The position numbers and the translations under genes were made by a program. A DNA stretch of 64,000 bases from Physcia stellaris (Eukaryota; Ascomycota; Lecanoromycetes; Caliciales; Physciaceae), in assembly GCA_018902385.1 (NCBI GenBank), contig JABSSW010000066.1, positions 1 to 64,000 of the forward strand, written 5' to 3'. The notes below the pieces were generated by a model. The model searched no databases. It was given only the letters and a program-made list of their open reading frames with translations, and was not told where the DNA came from. Shown in pieces: positions 46,355 to 58,355 of this stretch (its first letter is position 1; each line of letters starts with the position of its first letter).

Positions 46355-47543
46355 TTGTCGATTCGAAATTTTCAAATTTCATTGTTGTTCGAAAATAACG
46401 TAACGAAACGAAACGTCAATGAACAAAAAAATGACAATACGATATTTATATTAAAAAAATTCAAAACAAAAATCAATTTCGCGTTAAATACGAATGACAT
46501 TATATATCATGTTGACATTGACACGCGTCGATCGTGTATATTTGTTGTTGTGAAACGCGAAATATTTCGTTTAATTCACGATACGAATCAGCATTCAGAA
46601 GTTCATCGATGCTATGACAGAATTTTCAGTACGTTATACATATCTCGACTCTCGCGAAAAATTAGAAAATACATCGAACATTGCTTTATTTGTCAATTGA
46701 CACAAATCAAACGTCATCGATCGTACGAGAAATTCATGTCTATTACATTCGTTTCGCGTTCGTTTCATATCATTGTCATTGATTTCATTTTAATTATGTT
46801 CGACGAAATGAACACTGTCATGTTCGCAACATGCAAACATTCTCGTCGAATTTCATTGATTTTCGACAAAAACATTTATGAAACGAAAAAAAATGAATCA
46901 ACGCATTATTGAACAAACTATTAATCGTCGATTGAAAAATGTTTGAAATTATAATTTTCGATCGCGATTCAAAATTTATGTCGAATTTTTGACAGATGTT
47001 TTTCATCAAATTAAACACGAAATTGCTAATTTCAATGACATATCATTCGCAAACGAACGATTCGTCAAAACGAATCAATCAAATTGTGAAATTGCTATCA
47101 AATATTTCGTTATCGAGTTTTCGAACATCGATTACATTTTAATTCTTTTTGCAATTCAAGTTCAACTAAACAACACGTTTAACATCGTTACAAATTTATC
47201 ATTCAATGAAATCATATACGAATTCAAAGTCAAAAACGCGATATCAAATTTAATCGAATTTAACACAACAAATGTACAGAACTTGTCAATTCAACGCATG
47301 AAATATCAACGAAAAACTGTCGATGTCACGAACTTTGCAATTGTCAAAATCAAAATATATTATGATTCACGTCATACTTTTATTCGACTAAAACAAAATG
47401 AAAAAATTTATTTACAATTCAACAAAAATTACAAACTGTTTGACAAATCAAATTCGAAATTATTTCAACAACGTTGCGAATCATTTCGAATTTTTGAACG
47501 CGTCGAACGTTTAACGTATCGATTGAAATTGTCATCAACATGA
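46355..47543 (+). pseudogene. Gypsy integrase remnant
   Basis: The zinc-binding HHCC motif is readable: HDTNQHSEVHRCYDR, then YIEHCFICQLTQ. The core begins at IIVIDFILIM (first catalytic Asp). A frame break follows near 46910 and a C-terminal part runs at 46989-47543. It is inactive. Confidence 0.75.
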
Positions 47544-47974
47544 CGAATTCATTTCGTTGTGTTTATTGCACAACTCGAATCAACATTTGTCGAAATTGAT
47601 TTTTACAATCGTTCGCGTTTTCATTATTTTGATTTCATTGAAATCGAAAACGATACGAATCAGTACAAATTTTATGAAATCGAGAAATTAATCGACAAAC
47701 GTATCAAAAGTACAACAAAACTTTCGTAATTCAATATTTAATCAGATTAATCGACTATGAATCGAAATATGACGAATGACGATCTATTTTCGAATTACAG
47801 AATTCTCAAAATTTCATTGAGCAATACGAATTCAATCATTCGCAAAACTTTGATGATCGCAACGACAAACGAAAAACGAAAAATAAATAAATTGATGCAT
47901 GATATGATTACGCATGATGATGAAACATGAAATTCAATGAGAACATTGATTTTTTTTTTTTTTGATTGACAAAT

Positions 47975-48158
47975 TGTTATGACACAAAGTCAGATTGAAT
48001 GATCTGAAATTAAATCGAATATTTTTGAGCAAAAATTCTGTCGTCGTTTCATATTAAATGAATGATGATCAGACAATTGATTCGCAATTATTGTACATAA
48101 ATTGACATTCTGTCGCTCATAATTTCTAAATCAATCAATTCACATTTTACGCATAACA
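47975..48158 (+). repeat. 3' LTR of Gypsy element
   Basis: 184 bp, same length and ends as the 5' LTR. Followed by ttttc, the presumed mutated target duplicate. Confidence 0.9.
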
Positions 48159-48163
48159 TTTTC

Positions 48164-49668
48164 ATTTTTTGCATTTGTCAGACCTAAGAGGCAAACGTCG
48201 CGAAAAAAACTCTGTATGTTGAATATGAGAGAAAAACCGTGACGAAGGATGACGAATCGAGATGAATGTTTGATAGATGTAGCAGTCGATGTCACTGAAG
48301 ATCGTCTGTGAAATGATGATCGTTAATCGTGCTTTTGTTGTTTATATCTGTTGTTTGACGCTGTTCATCGATCAATCGACGATGTGAGATTCGAACTTTC
48401 ACGGCCTGAAACGCGTATCGTTGTTGTGCTTGAACTGCTATCTGCTTCTCACGTCGATTTGAGACCTCTCGACTCTGCTACAACAAGGTAACAGGTTCGT
48501 AGCCAGCACAGGTGGATCTCACCGCCATAAAAGGCGGCCGCTGGCCTGATTAATCCTGTGGGTCTCCGCACTCGGTAGGTACATGTAGGGTAGAGCTACT
48601 ACGCGTAGTACTAGTACAATACGAGTAGATAGAGTGAGGTAGGTACGTGTATTGATCTACGAATACTCGTATGCATAGCATTGAGACTCCTTTAACGAGC
48701 CTGATGTAGGATGGCAAGACCTCGGAGTAAAGTGCTCTGACTGACAGTTATTGCTAAATTGACATTTGTGACTTTCATCGGATTCACAGCTAGACGTACC
48801 TGGATATGTTGGCTCTGTGGACTGATTCAACGAAGGTCAACCGTAGAGCATGGGTTGTTGCTTCGTCAATACTTGTATTTGAACTCGTTCCCGCGTCACC
48901 AAAGAAAAACAGGAGCAGCACCATTGATTCTTCTGTGCCTTGGGAGTCTGGGACTTCGGCCACTTGCTGTGGAGCTTCCCCCCACATGTTGGAGGATCAA
49001 AGGTGTCATAAGATGTACCTGTTTGCGGACACTTTGAAAAAGAACGGGGCTCCTGATGATGCCTGCTGAGTACGTATCTGTCAACGGGGTACGAGTAGCT
49101 GTGGCGTGACCTAGAACACTTGCTTCAATCTCTCCAGACACGACAGATTCCCACAAGACTAGGGGCGGCTCTCTCCGACGCAGGATAGTTGTGCGGGTTT
49201 GAAGGCAATGATTGGATCGTCCCACTGAGGCTTCCCTTAGAAAAGATAGCACAATACTAGTACTACTGGCAGTTGAATCGGATTCAGCTTGGTGACTTCG
49301 AGCTGCCAGGATCAGAACGTTGAAATATTTTAGCGGCATCCGAGGGCAGGTAGTCGTTGCTAGTAATTTGCTTGACATTGAATCATGATTGATCTTACAA
49401 GCACTCGACCTTGACGCTGTCCCTCATGCGAGGCAATCTGAGACTGAATCAGCAGGTCGAACACGCGGGACAAAGTAACCTTCACATTGTACGCCTGTAG
49501 TGACACCTTTCACTCTATTCATCCAACTGGAAGTCTACGTAGTCACACGCGAGCCGATAATGCATCGGTCCCGCTCCGATCGACTTCACGCCGAGAGAAC
49601 CCTCATTCAAGTGACGCATTGCTCCTAGTGGGCTCTTGTTGTCCTAATCAACCTGGCATGTGAACGAA
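48164..49668. other. Gene-free transition to genic DNA
   Basis: The first 250 bp are intermediate in composition and partly CpC/CpT-depleted. From about 48450 the DNA is GC-normal. ORFs at 48759-49378 on both strands overlap each other and resemble nothing I know. The GDI 3' end lies at the right edge. Confidence 0.6.
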
Positions 49669-51426
49669 TTACTCCTCGCCGACGAGGTTGGTACCTTCTC
49701 TCAGACCTTCAACGACCAGCTCCTCTTTCTCTGCCCGCTGATAGATGTCTCTGACATCGTCTGAGACTCAGTCAGTAATGGGCGCACGAAATCTAGGACG
49801 TTAATACCTGTGGTAGTCTCAAAATGGCTAGTCGCATCGTAGCTCTTCGATATGAATATGTTGTCATTCATACCACTTTCTAAAGGCTCATACAACGGAA
49901 TTGGTGGTCCCATGAATCTCTCTTCGATCTTGCCAAGTCTCTCAAAACCAGGTTGGAGTTCGAGATGGTGATTGCTTGAGCCTTCGGCTATAGTGGAAAG
50001 GATCGCGATATAGTAGCCTTTGGGACAGACACTGTGGGCCGAGGATACAATGGCAATGTAGATATCTTAAAAATCAGCCGGGTTAAGTATATTGCCGAAT
50101 CGAAGGCTTACCATTTTTGCGACCAACCTGGGATTGGGGAATTATGAGCTGGGCCGAGTCGCTGTTGTCAGTGTATTGAACGGGGTGGGTCAGGATGCAA
50201 ATAGCCTTCACCAAGTGTCCAACGACTTGGACTTTCCCTGGGAAGTACGATGGGTCGGCTATGATTTTCTTCGTCTTTGTTGAGAATTGCATGCCCTCGG
50301 TCTCATCTCCTCTTTCTCTCATAGTGGCCTTGATTCCAGTGGCTTTGCTCCCTTCGTACATTATCTCATCGATGGTGGTGTTGAGCATGTATGTACCACC
50401 ATAAATCGCAGATAGCCGAGCAAACCCCTGCGGCAGCTCACCTAGTCCGTACAAAGGGTATATGTACGGTGACTTTCCGTATCGGGCCATTGAGTTGACA
50501 TATAGCCTTATCCGCTGCACCGTCTCCTTTGCCGCACCCTTTTGATTGATATACTCGTCCGTTTGATATAGAGCCATAGAGTGACCAATGAAATCGCGTG
50601 TCGAGGCCTCGAGACCGTACTTGTCGTAGACCTCCTTCATACTGCATTGGTTCAAATTAAGCCCTGTTGTCGTTCAGTATGCATACGAGTTCACCATTTG
50701 ATATAATATACCGGCGTAGCTCGCGGGATCATCTTCTTTGAAAGCTCCTACCCACTCTAGGAATCTCTTTGCTCGCCTCTTCTCAAAGAGACCCATAAGA
50801 GGCGACCTCAAAGCTTCTCCTGCATCAGAGGGTACTTTTGCGACTGTGGCTTTCGCTCCGCTTCCGACCTGTACATAGCTGCCAGCTATTTGCCTAAATT
50901 CGAGATAGCGTGTGACGTCGGTGGACACGAGGATGTTCGTTAATTCGCCATTGGACATTAGAAGCTTCGGTACAAGGTCGATGTTCCAGTCGTTGACTCG
51001 TCCATACTTCTTCCATGGTTCCTCGCCCCTGTTGTAGTTACCGTAACGTTTGAAAAGCTGTACTTGATTAGGTGGAGCTTTGAGGTCAAGGTGTATAGCC
51101 ACGCACGGCTTCTATATTCAACGAAGCAGACTCGCTAAGGATATTTCAGCTCCTGAGACTCTGATGGGTATATCTGGTGGACGGACCCTCCATAGTGATC
51201 GTTCCTGTCAATGTGGAGGACTTTTTTCCCCTTGACGCTCATAACACTTCTCAAAGTCAGCTTTCTTAATCGAGTCATGCCGGATATGAACGACCAACCC
51301 AGACAGCACACATTCTGTCAGGCCTATAGTCCAAGGTGGTGAGCAACAATTCAAAGAAGGGTTTGAGAAGGGGAAGTCACCTGTGCCTAGAACAATAACA
51401 TCGTACTCCGGGGCTATCTCATCCAT
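49669..51426 (-). CDS. GDI1: Rab GDP-dissociation inhibitor
   Basis: Eight exons, complement of 49669-49760, 49808-50065, 50112-50663, 50712-51057, 51107-51134, 51187-51246, 51299-51323 and 51381-51426, give 468 residues, normal for fungal GDI. It starts MDEIAPEYDVIVLGTG (FAD-like Rossmann motif of the GDI/REP family), then LTECVLSG, HIDRNDHYGG and WNIDLVPKLLMSNG, the Rab-binding region, and SMALYQTDEY in the middle. Near the C-terminus is NDNIFISKSYDATSHFE. GDI extracts prenylated GDP-bound Rab GTPases from membranes and recycles them, and is essential in yeast. The four 5' exons are small (46, 25, 60 and 28 nt), a pattern of early intron clustering. All introns are 46-57 bp GT-AG. Confidence 0.95.
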
Positions 51427-51881
51427 GATTTCAAAGCTAGAAGAGTAATGTAAACGGCTTAACCGACAACTGCGGAGAATTTGGCAAGTTTGGGGGTATT
51501 GGTCGAAGGCTGCTCCAGTCAGATGCTGCATAAATGTTCGACCCCTCCAATTCCCAAGGGTGCCAAGCCATTCATGACGGATGATGAAAACCCTCTCCCA
51601 AGAGAGGGACTGTGTCATACTTACATTACATTTGATATGATACATGTACATAGTTTTGTGGAAAATATAGTAAAACTAGTCAGGCCCCCAACAGTCCAAT
51701 CTATTCACCAATAGAGTCACGAGACACATGAGAACATTGCACGACTGCTCGACAGAGACATTTCTACTCCACTTCCAGTTGTAACTAGATGGCCTCGGAG
51801 ATGACTTCTACATGCCTACACAGATGCAAAGGCAGGCCTCGCCGAAAATGTACTCTCTTCCTCGGTGTCTGCTATGTCGTT
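51427..51881. other. Intergenic region between GDI and MRPL4
   Basis: About 450 bp between the GDI start and the MRPL4 stop, both minus-strand genes. It holds the GDI promoter. No other feature is recognised. Confidence 0.5.
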
Positions 51882-52754
51882 CTAATCGTCTTTAGCAACC
51901 GTTGATCTTACGGGAATGTAGGGACGTACTTGAGAAGTTTTCTGGATGTATGGAGGATGTTCCTCTGACGGGTAAAGGTTGACCTCATCTCGGTGTTGAG
52001 GGCTCACGGCGACTTTGCGAGCATTTTCCCACGCATAGTATCTTTCTCTGAGTGCATGTCTGATAGCACGCTGCGTCACCTTAACCTGAAGATCGAACTA
52101 TCAGCACACAATACATGCGCGTCGCGAAACCAGTATTCGAAGCTTAAGAAGCATAGCGCAACACACCGCAGTCTCTCGTCCCTTCGCCTCATATTCGCCG
52201 TACCCTGCTTTGATCTTCTCGCGCGCTTTGTTTTGAGTTGCTATTCGATTCCGCTCTCTGCAACATATCCACCACAGTGCGTGCAGATCTTCCCAAGACT
52301 TGTGTCGTAGCTCCTCAACAGTCCAAGAACGACCTAGGAGGAACAAAGTCAGCTCAGTCTAATGGATTTATAATGATGCATGTATCTGACCGTGTGCACT
52401 ATCTTCATCAGGAGTTGACAAGACTGTCTTCTGTGTGTTGAAGAAGCCCCATAAGCCATGATCCTTGGCCACTTCGATCTTCCTCTTTTTGGGATCAAGT
52501 ACTGGTTGTGGTAGTGGCACCTTGGACATGCTGACCGGATGCCGCAGGCCAGTGCGTCTCAATGCAGACACACCACGGTCTGGATTGCTATCACGTTTGT
52601 AGCGTTGATTTGATTTCCTCTTGCACAAAGGCGAAGAAACGGAGAATTGAACTCTCTGCTGTATCAACCCGTATGCACTGGCCAGCAATGGTGCTAGGAA
52701 CACTGGCGGTGGATGACAGGACACCGAACGTGTAGTTACGGTGAAGTGCGCCAT
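51882..52754 (-). CDS. MRPL4: Mitochondrial large-subunit ribosomal protein L4 (uL29m)
   Basis: Three exons, complement of 51882-52085, 52167-52333 and 52391-52754, give 244 residues. The conserved core GRSWTVEELRHKSWEDLH followed by ALWWICCRERNR and AGYGEYEAKGRE is diagnostic for the fungal MRPL4 (uL29m) family. It continues to VTQRAIRHALRERYYAWENA. The N-terminal 60 residues are basic and Ser-rich, as in a mitochondrial presequence. A Met five codons upstream (52769) could also start it. It would be part of the exit-tunnel side of the mitochondrial 54S subunit. Divergently oriented to the ketoacyl-CoA reductase. Confidence 0.92.
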
Positions 52755-53014
52755 GATCGGAATATGCAAAAAGGTAACTCAGACTGTGTTAAATATACCT
52801 AAGATAATGGAATAAATGGATGCATCAGGGCAATTCAGACAGGGGTGGGGTAAAAGGCTATAGCGCTTGGAGGGTCTTGACACGATATAGTTCTACCTCC
52901 GGAGTGCGGGTCGAAATACTAAATGCGGTCTCTCATCAAGTAAAGGAGAATTTTCTACACTCGTAGGTTCCTAGATGCCAATTGCTGATGTCCAACTTGA
53001 AAGCTGCATTTTAA
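52755..53014. promoter_or_regulatory. Shared divergent promoter region (MRPL4 / ketoacyl-CoA reductase)
   Basis: Only 260 bp separate the two start codons, so both promoters must overlap here. A CCAAT pentamer lies near 52977. Confidence 0.5.
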
Positions 53015-54140
53015 GTGTTCATGGCCATGTCAGATCCGGGGCCTTCGACTGTATCACACTTGAACAATGATATATTTTATTCTTTCGGCATCGCCTTAGC
53101 AATAACAGGTTTCGTTTACCTTGTCAGCAAAGTCACGAGCTTCCTCCGCCTCTTGATCAGCCTCTTTATATTTCCTGCATTGCCTGTATGTACTCTCGTC
53201 TCTTCTTGCGGTCGGCTTGTGACTTCCGAATCCGCCTCTATGCTTCCTACTGATTGTTTCCTTCAAGCTCCGTGCCTTCGGTCCGCGCTCGTCTTGGGCG
53301 ATTGTTACAGGCGCCTCGGATGGCATTGGCAAGGATTTCGCTACTCAACTCGCGCAGCGAGGGTTCAACATCCTTCTCGTCTCGCGAACCGAATCAAAGC
53401 TCCAATCTCTGGCTTCAGAGATCCAATCCAAATGCTCGCGGCCAAATGCTACCAAAATCTTTACAATGGACTTTGCGTCGAACACTGAAGATGACTACGC
53501 AAAGCTGCAGGCTACGGTCGATACGCTCGATGTTGCTATACTGATCAACAACGTGGGCAAAAGCCACGACATTCCAGTGCCATTTACGCAGACGCCGAAG
53601 CACGAAATTTTGGACATTATTAACATCAATTGCGTGGCTACCCTGAGAGTAACCCAGATTGTGGCGCCAGGAATGGTACAACGAAAGCGTGGTCTAATTT
53701 TGACCATGGGTTCTTTCGGTGGTCTCATGCCTACACCTCTGCTTGCCACGTACAGCGGAAGCAAAGCGTTCCTGCAGCAATGGTCCACGGCACTCGGGGC
53801 AGAACTCGCTCCACACGGAGTGACTGTTGAGCTAGTGCAAAGCTATCTCGTAACGTCGGCAATGTCAAAGATTCGCAAACCGAGCTGGATGGTGCCAAGC
53901 TCTAGAGGTTTTGTCAAGGCCGTCTTGGGCCGGATTGGACGTACAGGGGGCGCACAGGGATGGGGTTGGACAAGCACGCCGTATTGGACTCATGCTATAA
54001 TGCAATGGTGTATAGCCACATTCGCCGGACTCTCGAATGCTACTGTCGTAAACGTCAATAAGGGTATGCATGAAAGTATACGGAATCGGGCATTAAGGAA
54101 GATGGAGCGGAAAAAGGAAAAGGCCAAGAAGATGCCGTGA
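53015..54140 (+). CDS. Very-long-chain 3-oxoacyl-CoA reductase
   Basis: Two exons (53015-53185 and 53268-54140) encode 347 residues, the expected length for the ER 3-ketoacyl-CoA reductase (yeast IFA38 type). An N-terminal membrane helix (about residues 20-55) precedes the short-chain dehydrogenase fold: TGASDGIGK (71-79) binds NADPH, NNVG is the next strand motif, and Ser206, Tyr219 and Lys223 (YSGSK) form the catalytic residues. The protein ends KKMP, a C-terminal dilysine ER-retrieval signal. It would carry out the second step of the fatty-acid elongation cycle that makes C20-C26 acyl chains. Several in-frame Met codons lie near the start; the first is given. Confidence 0.93.
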
Positions 54141-54273
54141 TCGATCTATGAAGGTACGAGCTCTTCAATACGGGTGTTCGGTGTCTTTCATCATATACCA
54201 ACGTACCTGAGAATCTAATCGCATGACTGGTGCCCTCGTATCTGTCCACGGGTGTCGGAAGCGCTGACACTTA
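54141..54273. other. Convergent 3' intergenic region
   Basis: 133 bp between the stop codons of the reductase and GalT. No distinct feature. Confidence 0.5.
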
Positions 54274-55941
<1,668 letters not shown>

Positions 55942-56938
55942 ATGGCTGGAGACTGGAACACAACTTTGCCTGGGCTGTTCCACTTACCCAACGAAGTCGG
56001 TATTCTATGCAATGTGGCTTTGAACTGGTGGCGCTGATCAGCTTCAGATACTGATCCATATTCTTTCTTTTTTTGACACTGATGCGTTACTCGGCTTAGT
56101 ACCGGTCTGCCAACGGTTCCAGACCCTAACACTCCACATCGTACATAGTCGCTTGCTTGTCGCAGCGTCCCTGGAGGAGTTGAAGCTCATACTTGAATGC
56201 TATCATCCGTCAGCTCAGTATACTGAACCGTATCTTTTCTGCGAGTATCTGGGCACGCCAGGGTTATGTGACGACAGTGAGGGAGAAGGTTCTGCATATT
56301 GGTCGGCTGCCGGGGAGGGTCGATTGGGGAAACTTCGAGGCATCTATTCGCGCTTTCGGCCAACTCGGCCAGATGCTGATCCACCGCTCCGGTCGCATCC
56401 AGCTGGCGGCGCTGCAGGAAGCAAGACGTATACAGCAAGTCCTGCGCATGAACGGCTCGGGATGACTGACTGGGTGACACAAACAATAAATTTGGATGTT
56501 AATGAGTTGTTCTCTCAGCTGTGCGTCAGTGCCAACCTTGTTAAGATAGGACCGAGACGAGGTGTATTCTTGAGCTGTATTGACGTTCTTCGAAAAACTA
56601 CACCGAGGATCTGGAGAAAATGGCTTGCTGAGAATGCCGACGAGAAAGCCGAAAGCTCGAGCACTTCGGATTTGAGACCGGCTGAGCTATCGAACGATCT
56701 TGACCGTGAACAGATCTTGTGGGTCGACACCAACAAGAATTTAGGTATCCGTGTACGGGTGCAAGAGCGGAGGTGGCGTCGACACACGCCTGTGCTTATG
56801 CACAAAGATGAGGATCAAGCCGTCACTTACTCTTTGGTTCTCGAAGGTAAGTCGATTAGGTTTTTTGGATTTCCATCGTCTTTTCTAGCCTTGAGCGGAC
56901 CACATACCATACAACAAGGTCCTAAGGAAGAAAAATAG
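55942..56938 (+). CDS. F-box protein
   Basis: Two exons (55942-55995 and 56048-56938) encode 314 residues. The F-box spans the junction: LFHLPNE from the first exon joins ILIHILSFFDTDALLGLV and CQRFQTL from the second, a standard F-box core near the N-terminus. The rest is a conserved-looking domain with LEELKLILECYHPS, YLFCEYLGTPG and RRGVFLSCIDVLRK, without known repeats (no WD40 or LRR). I infer a substrate adaptor of an SCF ubiquitin ligase; targets are unknown. The intron has a GTCGGT donor, which is weak but keeps frame. Divergent from GalT. Confidence 0.82.
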
Positions 56939-57431
56939 CTAAATTCAAACAGAACTGCTGGTTAGGACAATTCATATCCTTCTAACTGTTGAGAGATCAT
57001 TACTTGAGACGACCTCACATTCTGGTAAAGCCGTGGTGTTTGGGTCTTTTGTAACGCAAGCAGCGGTGTGAAGTACAATATTCGTATTTAGAGGGGAGCG
57101 GTTTTACATCTTGGAATGTCACCTAATAGTCGGGATAGAGCAATTCAATACTTTCCTGAAGATAATGAGATGACACGACTTTACCAATGGCGCAGTGAGT
57201 AAGTAGTACGGCAACTAACTTCTCAGAAGCTCGTCGCAATGGTATTTTGGTTGTTGTGCTTCTCAGGCCCGTCAATTCGGACTTCTACAGATTCAAGGAG
57301 GGAATTCTTTGTGGCTTGTGCTTTCCTCCAGGTTTCCAACTAAGGTGGTGCACGGAATAAATCAATATTGGCCTGAATTTTCATAGCCATCATCGATGGA
57401 TCAGGCTAGAATCAAGTCCTGTCTTTGTGCG
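56939..57431. other. Convergent intergenic region (F-box / AIM41)
   Basis: About 490 bp between stop codons. No gene or repeat is recognised. Confidence 0.5.
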
Positions 57432-58206
57432 TTACTGCATCCCTTCGAGCCTCTCCTTTACCATCCTTTGAACACTATCCATGTCAAGGGGTCTGTCGGC
57501 GTAGAGACCACTACGCCCGCTAAGATCTCGCATTACGTTGCCAAAGTGTAAATTGTTGCCGTTGGATTTGAGGTCAAACAGAATCTTCGTAATAGCTTGA
57601 GAAACTTCGTCCTCTGGCACTGTCGGTATGAGGCTCATATATTCTTCTAAAACAGCTAGCTGCGCTTCTTCCTTATTCTTCAGATCGTTACGCTTGGCAG
57701 CTCCAAACTCAGCGGCTGCCGTCCTACAGGATTTCGCATGTTTGTTCAGAAGAGCTAAAACTCTGCTCTCCGAACCCATGGTGCCCGGTTGGGATTTGGA
57801 AGCGGAGTCTGCTGCTGCAAGGAAACCTCGTAGTACGTTCAGCCTGTCGGATTCGGATTAGAATGATTTCTACCGTCACCGACTTCGACAAATATCAGTA
57901 TAGTCTGGCTCACCGGTTAGCATCTTTGGCTCTCAGAGCATCCTTGAGATCAGCTCGCATTCGTGAAAGAGTTGGTGATTGGGTATTTGACTCCGGGACA
58001 AACTCGGCAGTAGCGGCCACGAATCTCCGGGATGAAATGGAGCATTGTAAGCACTGTCTTATAAAACGCAAATTTGATCTGATACTGATCATTTCGAATG
58101 GTGACCGAGGAGTAACCAAGAAGACAACGCTAGTTGGACTATTGGAACGCGTCCTGGAATACCTCCGTAAATTCCGCGTCATTCGGGCCGTCAGTTCTAC
58201 CGACAC
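57432..58206 (-). CDS. AIM41: AIM41-like mitochondrial YqeY-domain protein
   Basis: Two exons, complement of 57432-57843 and 57914-58206, give 234 residues. A basic, Arg/Ser-rich N-terminus fits mitochondrial import. The YqeY/GatB-like domain begins LSRMRADLKDALRAKD and, across the 70-bp intron, continues RLNVLRGFL; it includes KEEAQLAVLEEYMSLIP and ends with NVMRDLSGRSGL and MVKERLEG. The intron position inside 'DANRLNVLRG' is confirmed by exact domain continuity. The family is linked to mitochondrial inheritance in yeast and to amidotransferase-like domains; its molecular role is not settled. It is divergent from Nup170 with only 149 bp between starts. Confidence 0.9.
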
Positions 58207-58355
58207 GAGCCGAGCTGAGCAAACGCGTTACGAGGCATATTTCAGAAATGTCAAGTAGTAGCTACTGAGGTATCGCGACATGGAAGTCTGATAGCGCTGG
58301 AGCTCAGTGACGCCCCGAAAGGCAAACGCGTGCATGGTCTTTACGACCTTCGGGC
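58207..58355. promoter_or_regulatory. Shared divergent promoter region (AIM41 / Nup170)
   Basis: 149 bp between divergent start codons, the shortest such interval in the window. Promoters must overlap. No clear factor site. Confidence 0.45.

Larger units (their letters stand above)
37956..48158 (+). mobile_element. Complete decayed Ty3/Gypsy element with nested MULE
   Basis: Two 184-bp LTRs (37956-38139 and 47975-48158) begin TGTTATG and end CATAACA. Between them lie, on the plus strand, a C2H2 zinc finger in the Gag region, protease, reverse transcriptase, RNase H and integrase remnants, in Gypsy order. A 2,770-bp MULE-like transposon is inserted at 38991-41760; without it and one target copy the element would be about 7.4 kb, normal for the family. 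The whole element has lost CpC/CpT. Frames are broken mainly where Trp codons became TGA. It is inactive. Confidence 0.9.

Noticed and set aside
48759-49378. Overlapping ORFs on both strands as a gene next to GDI
   Set aside because: Three frames are equally open, none has a recognised domain, and the longest lacks a convincing start context or partner exons.
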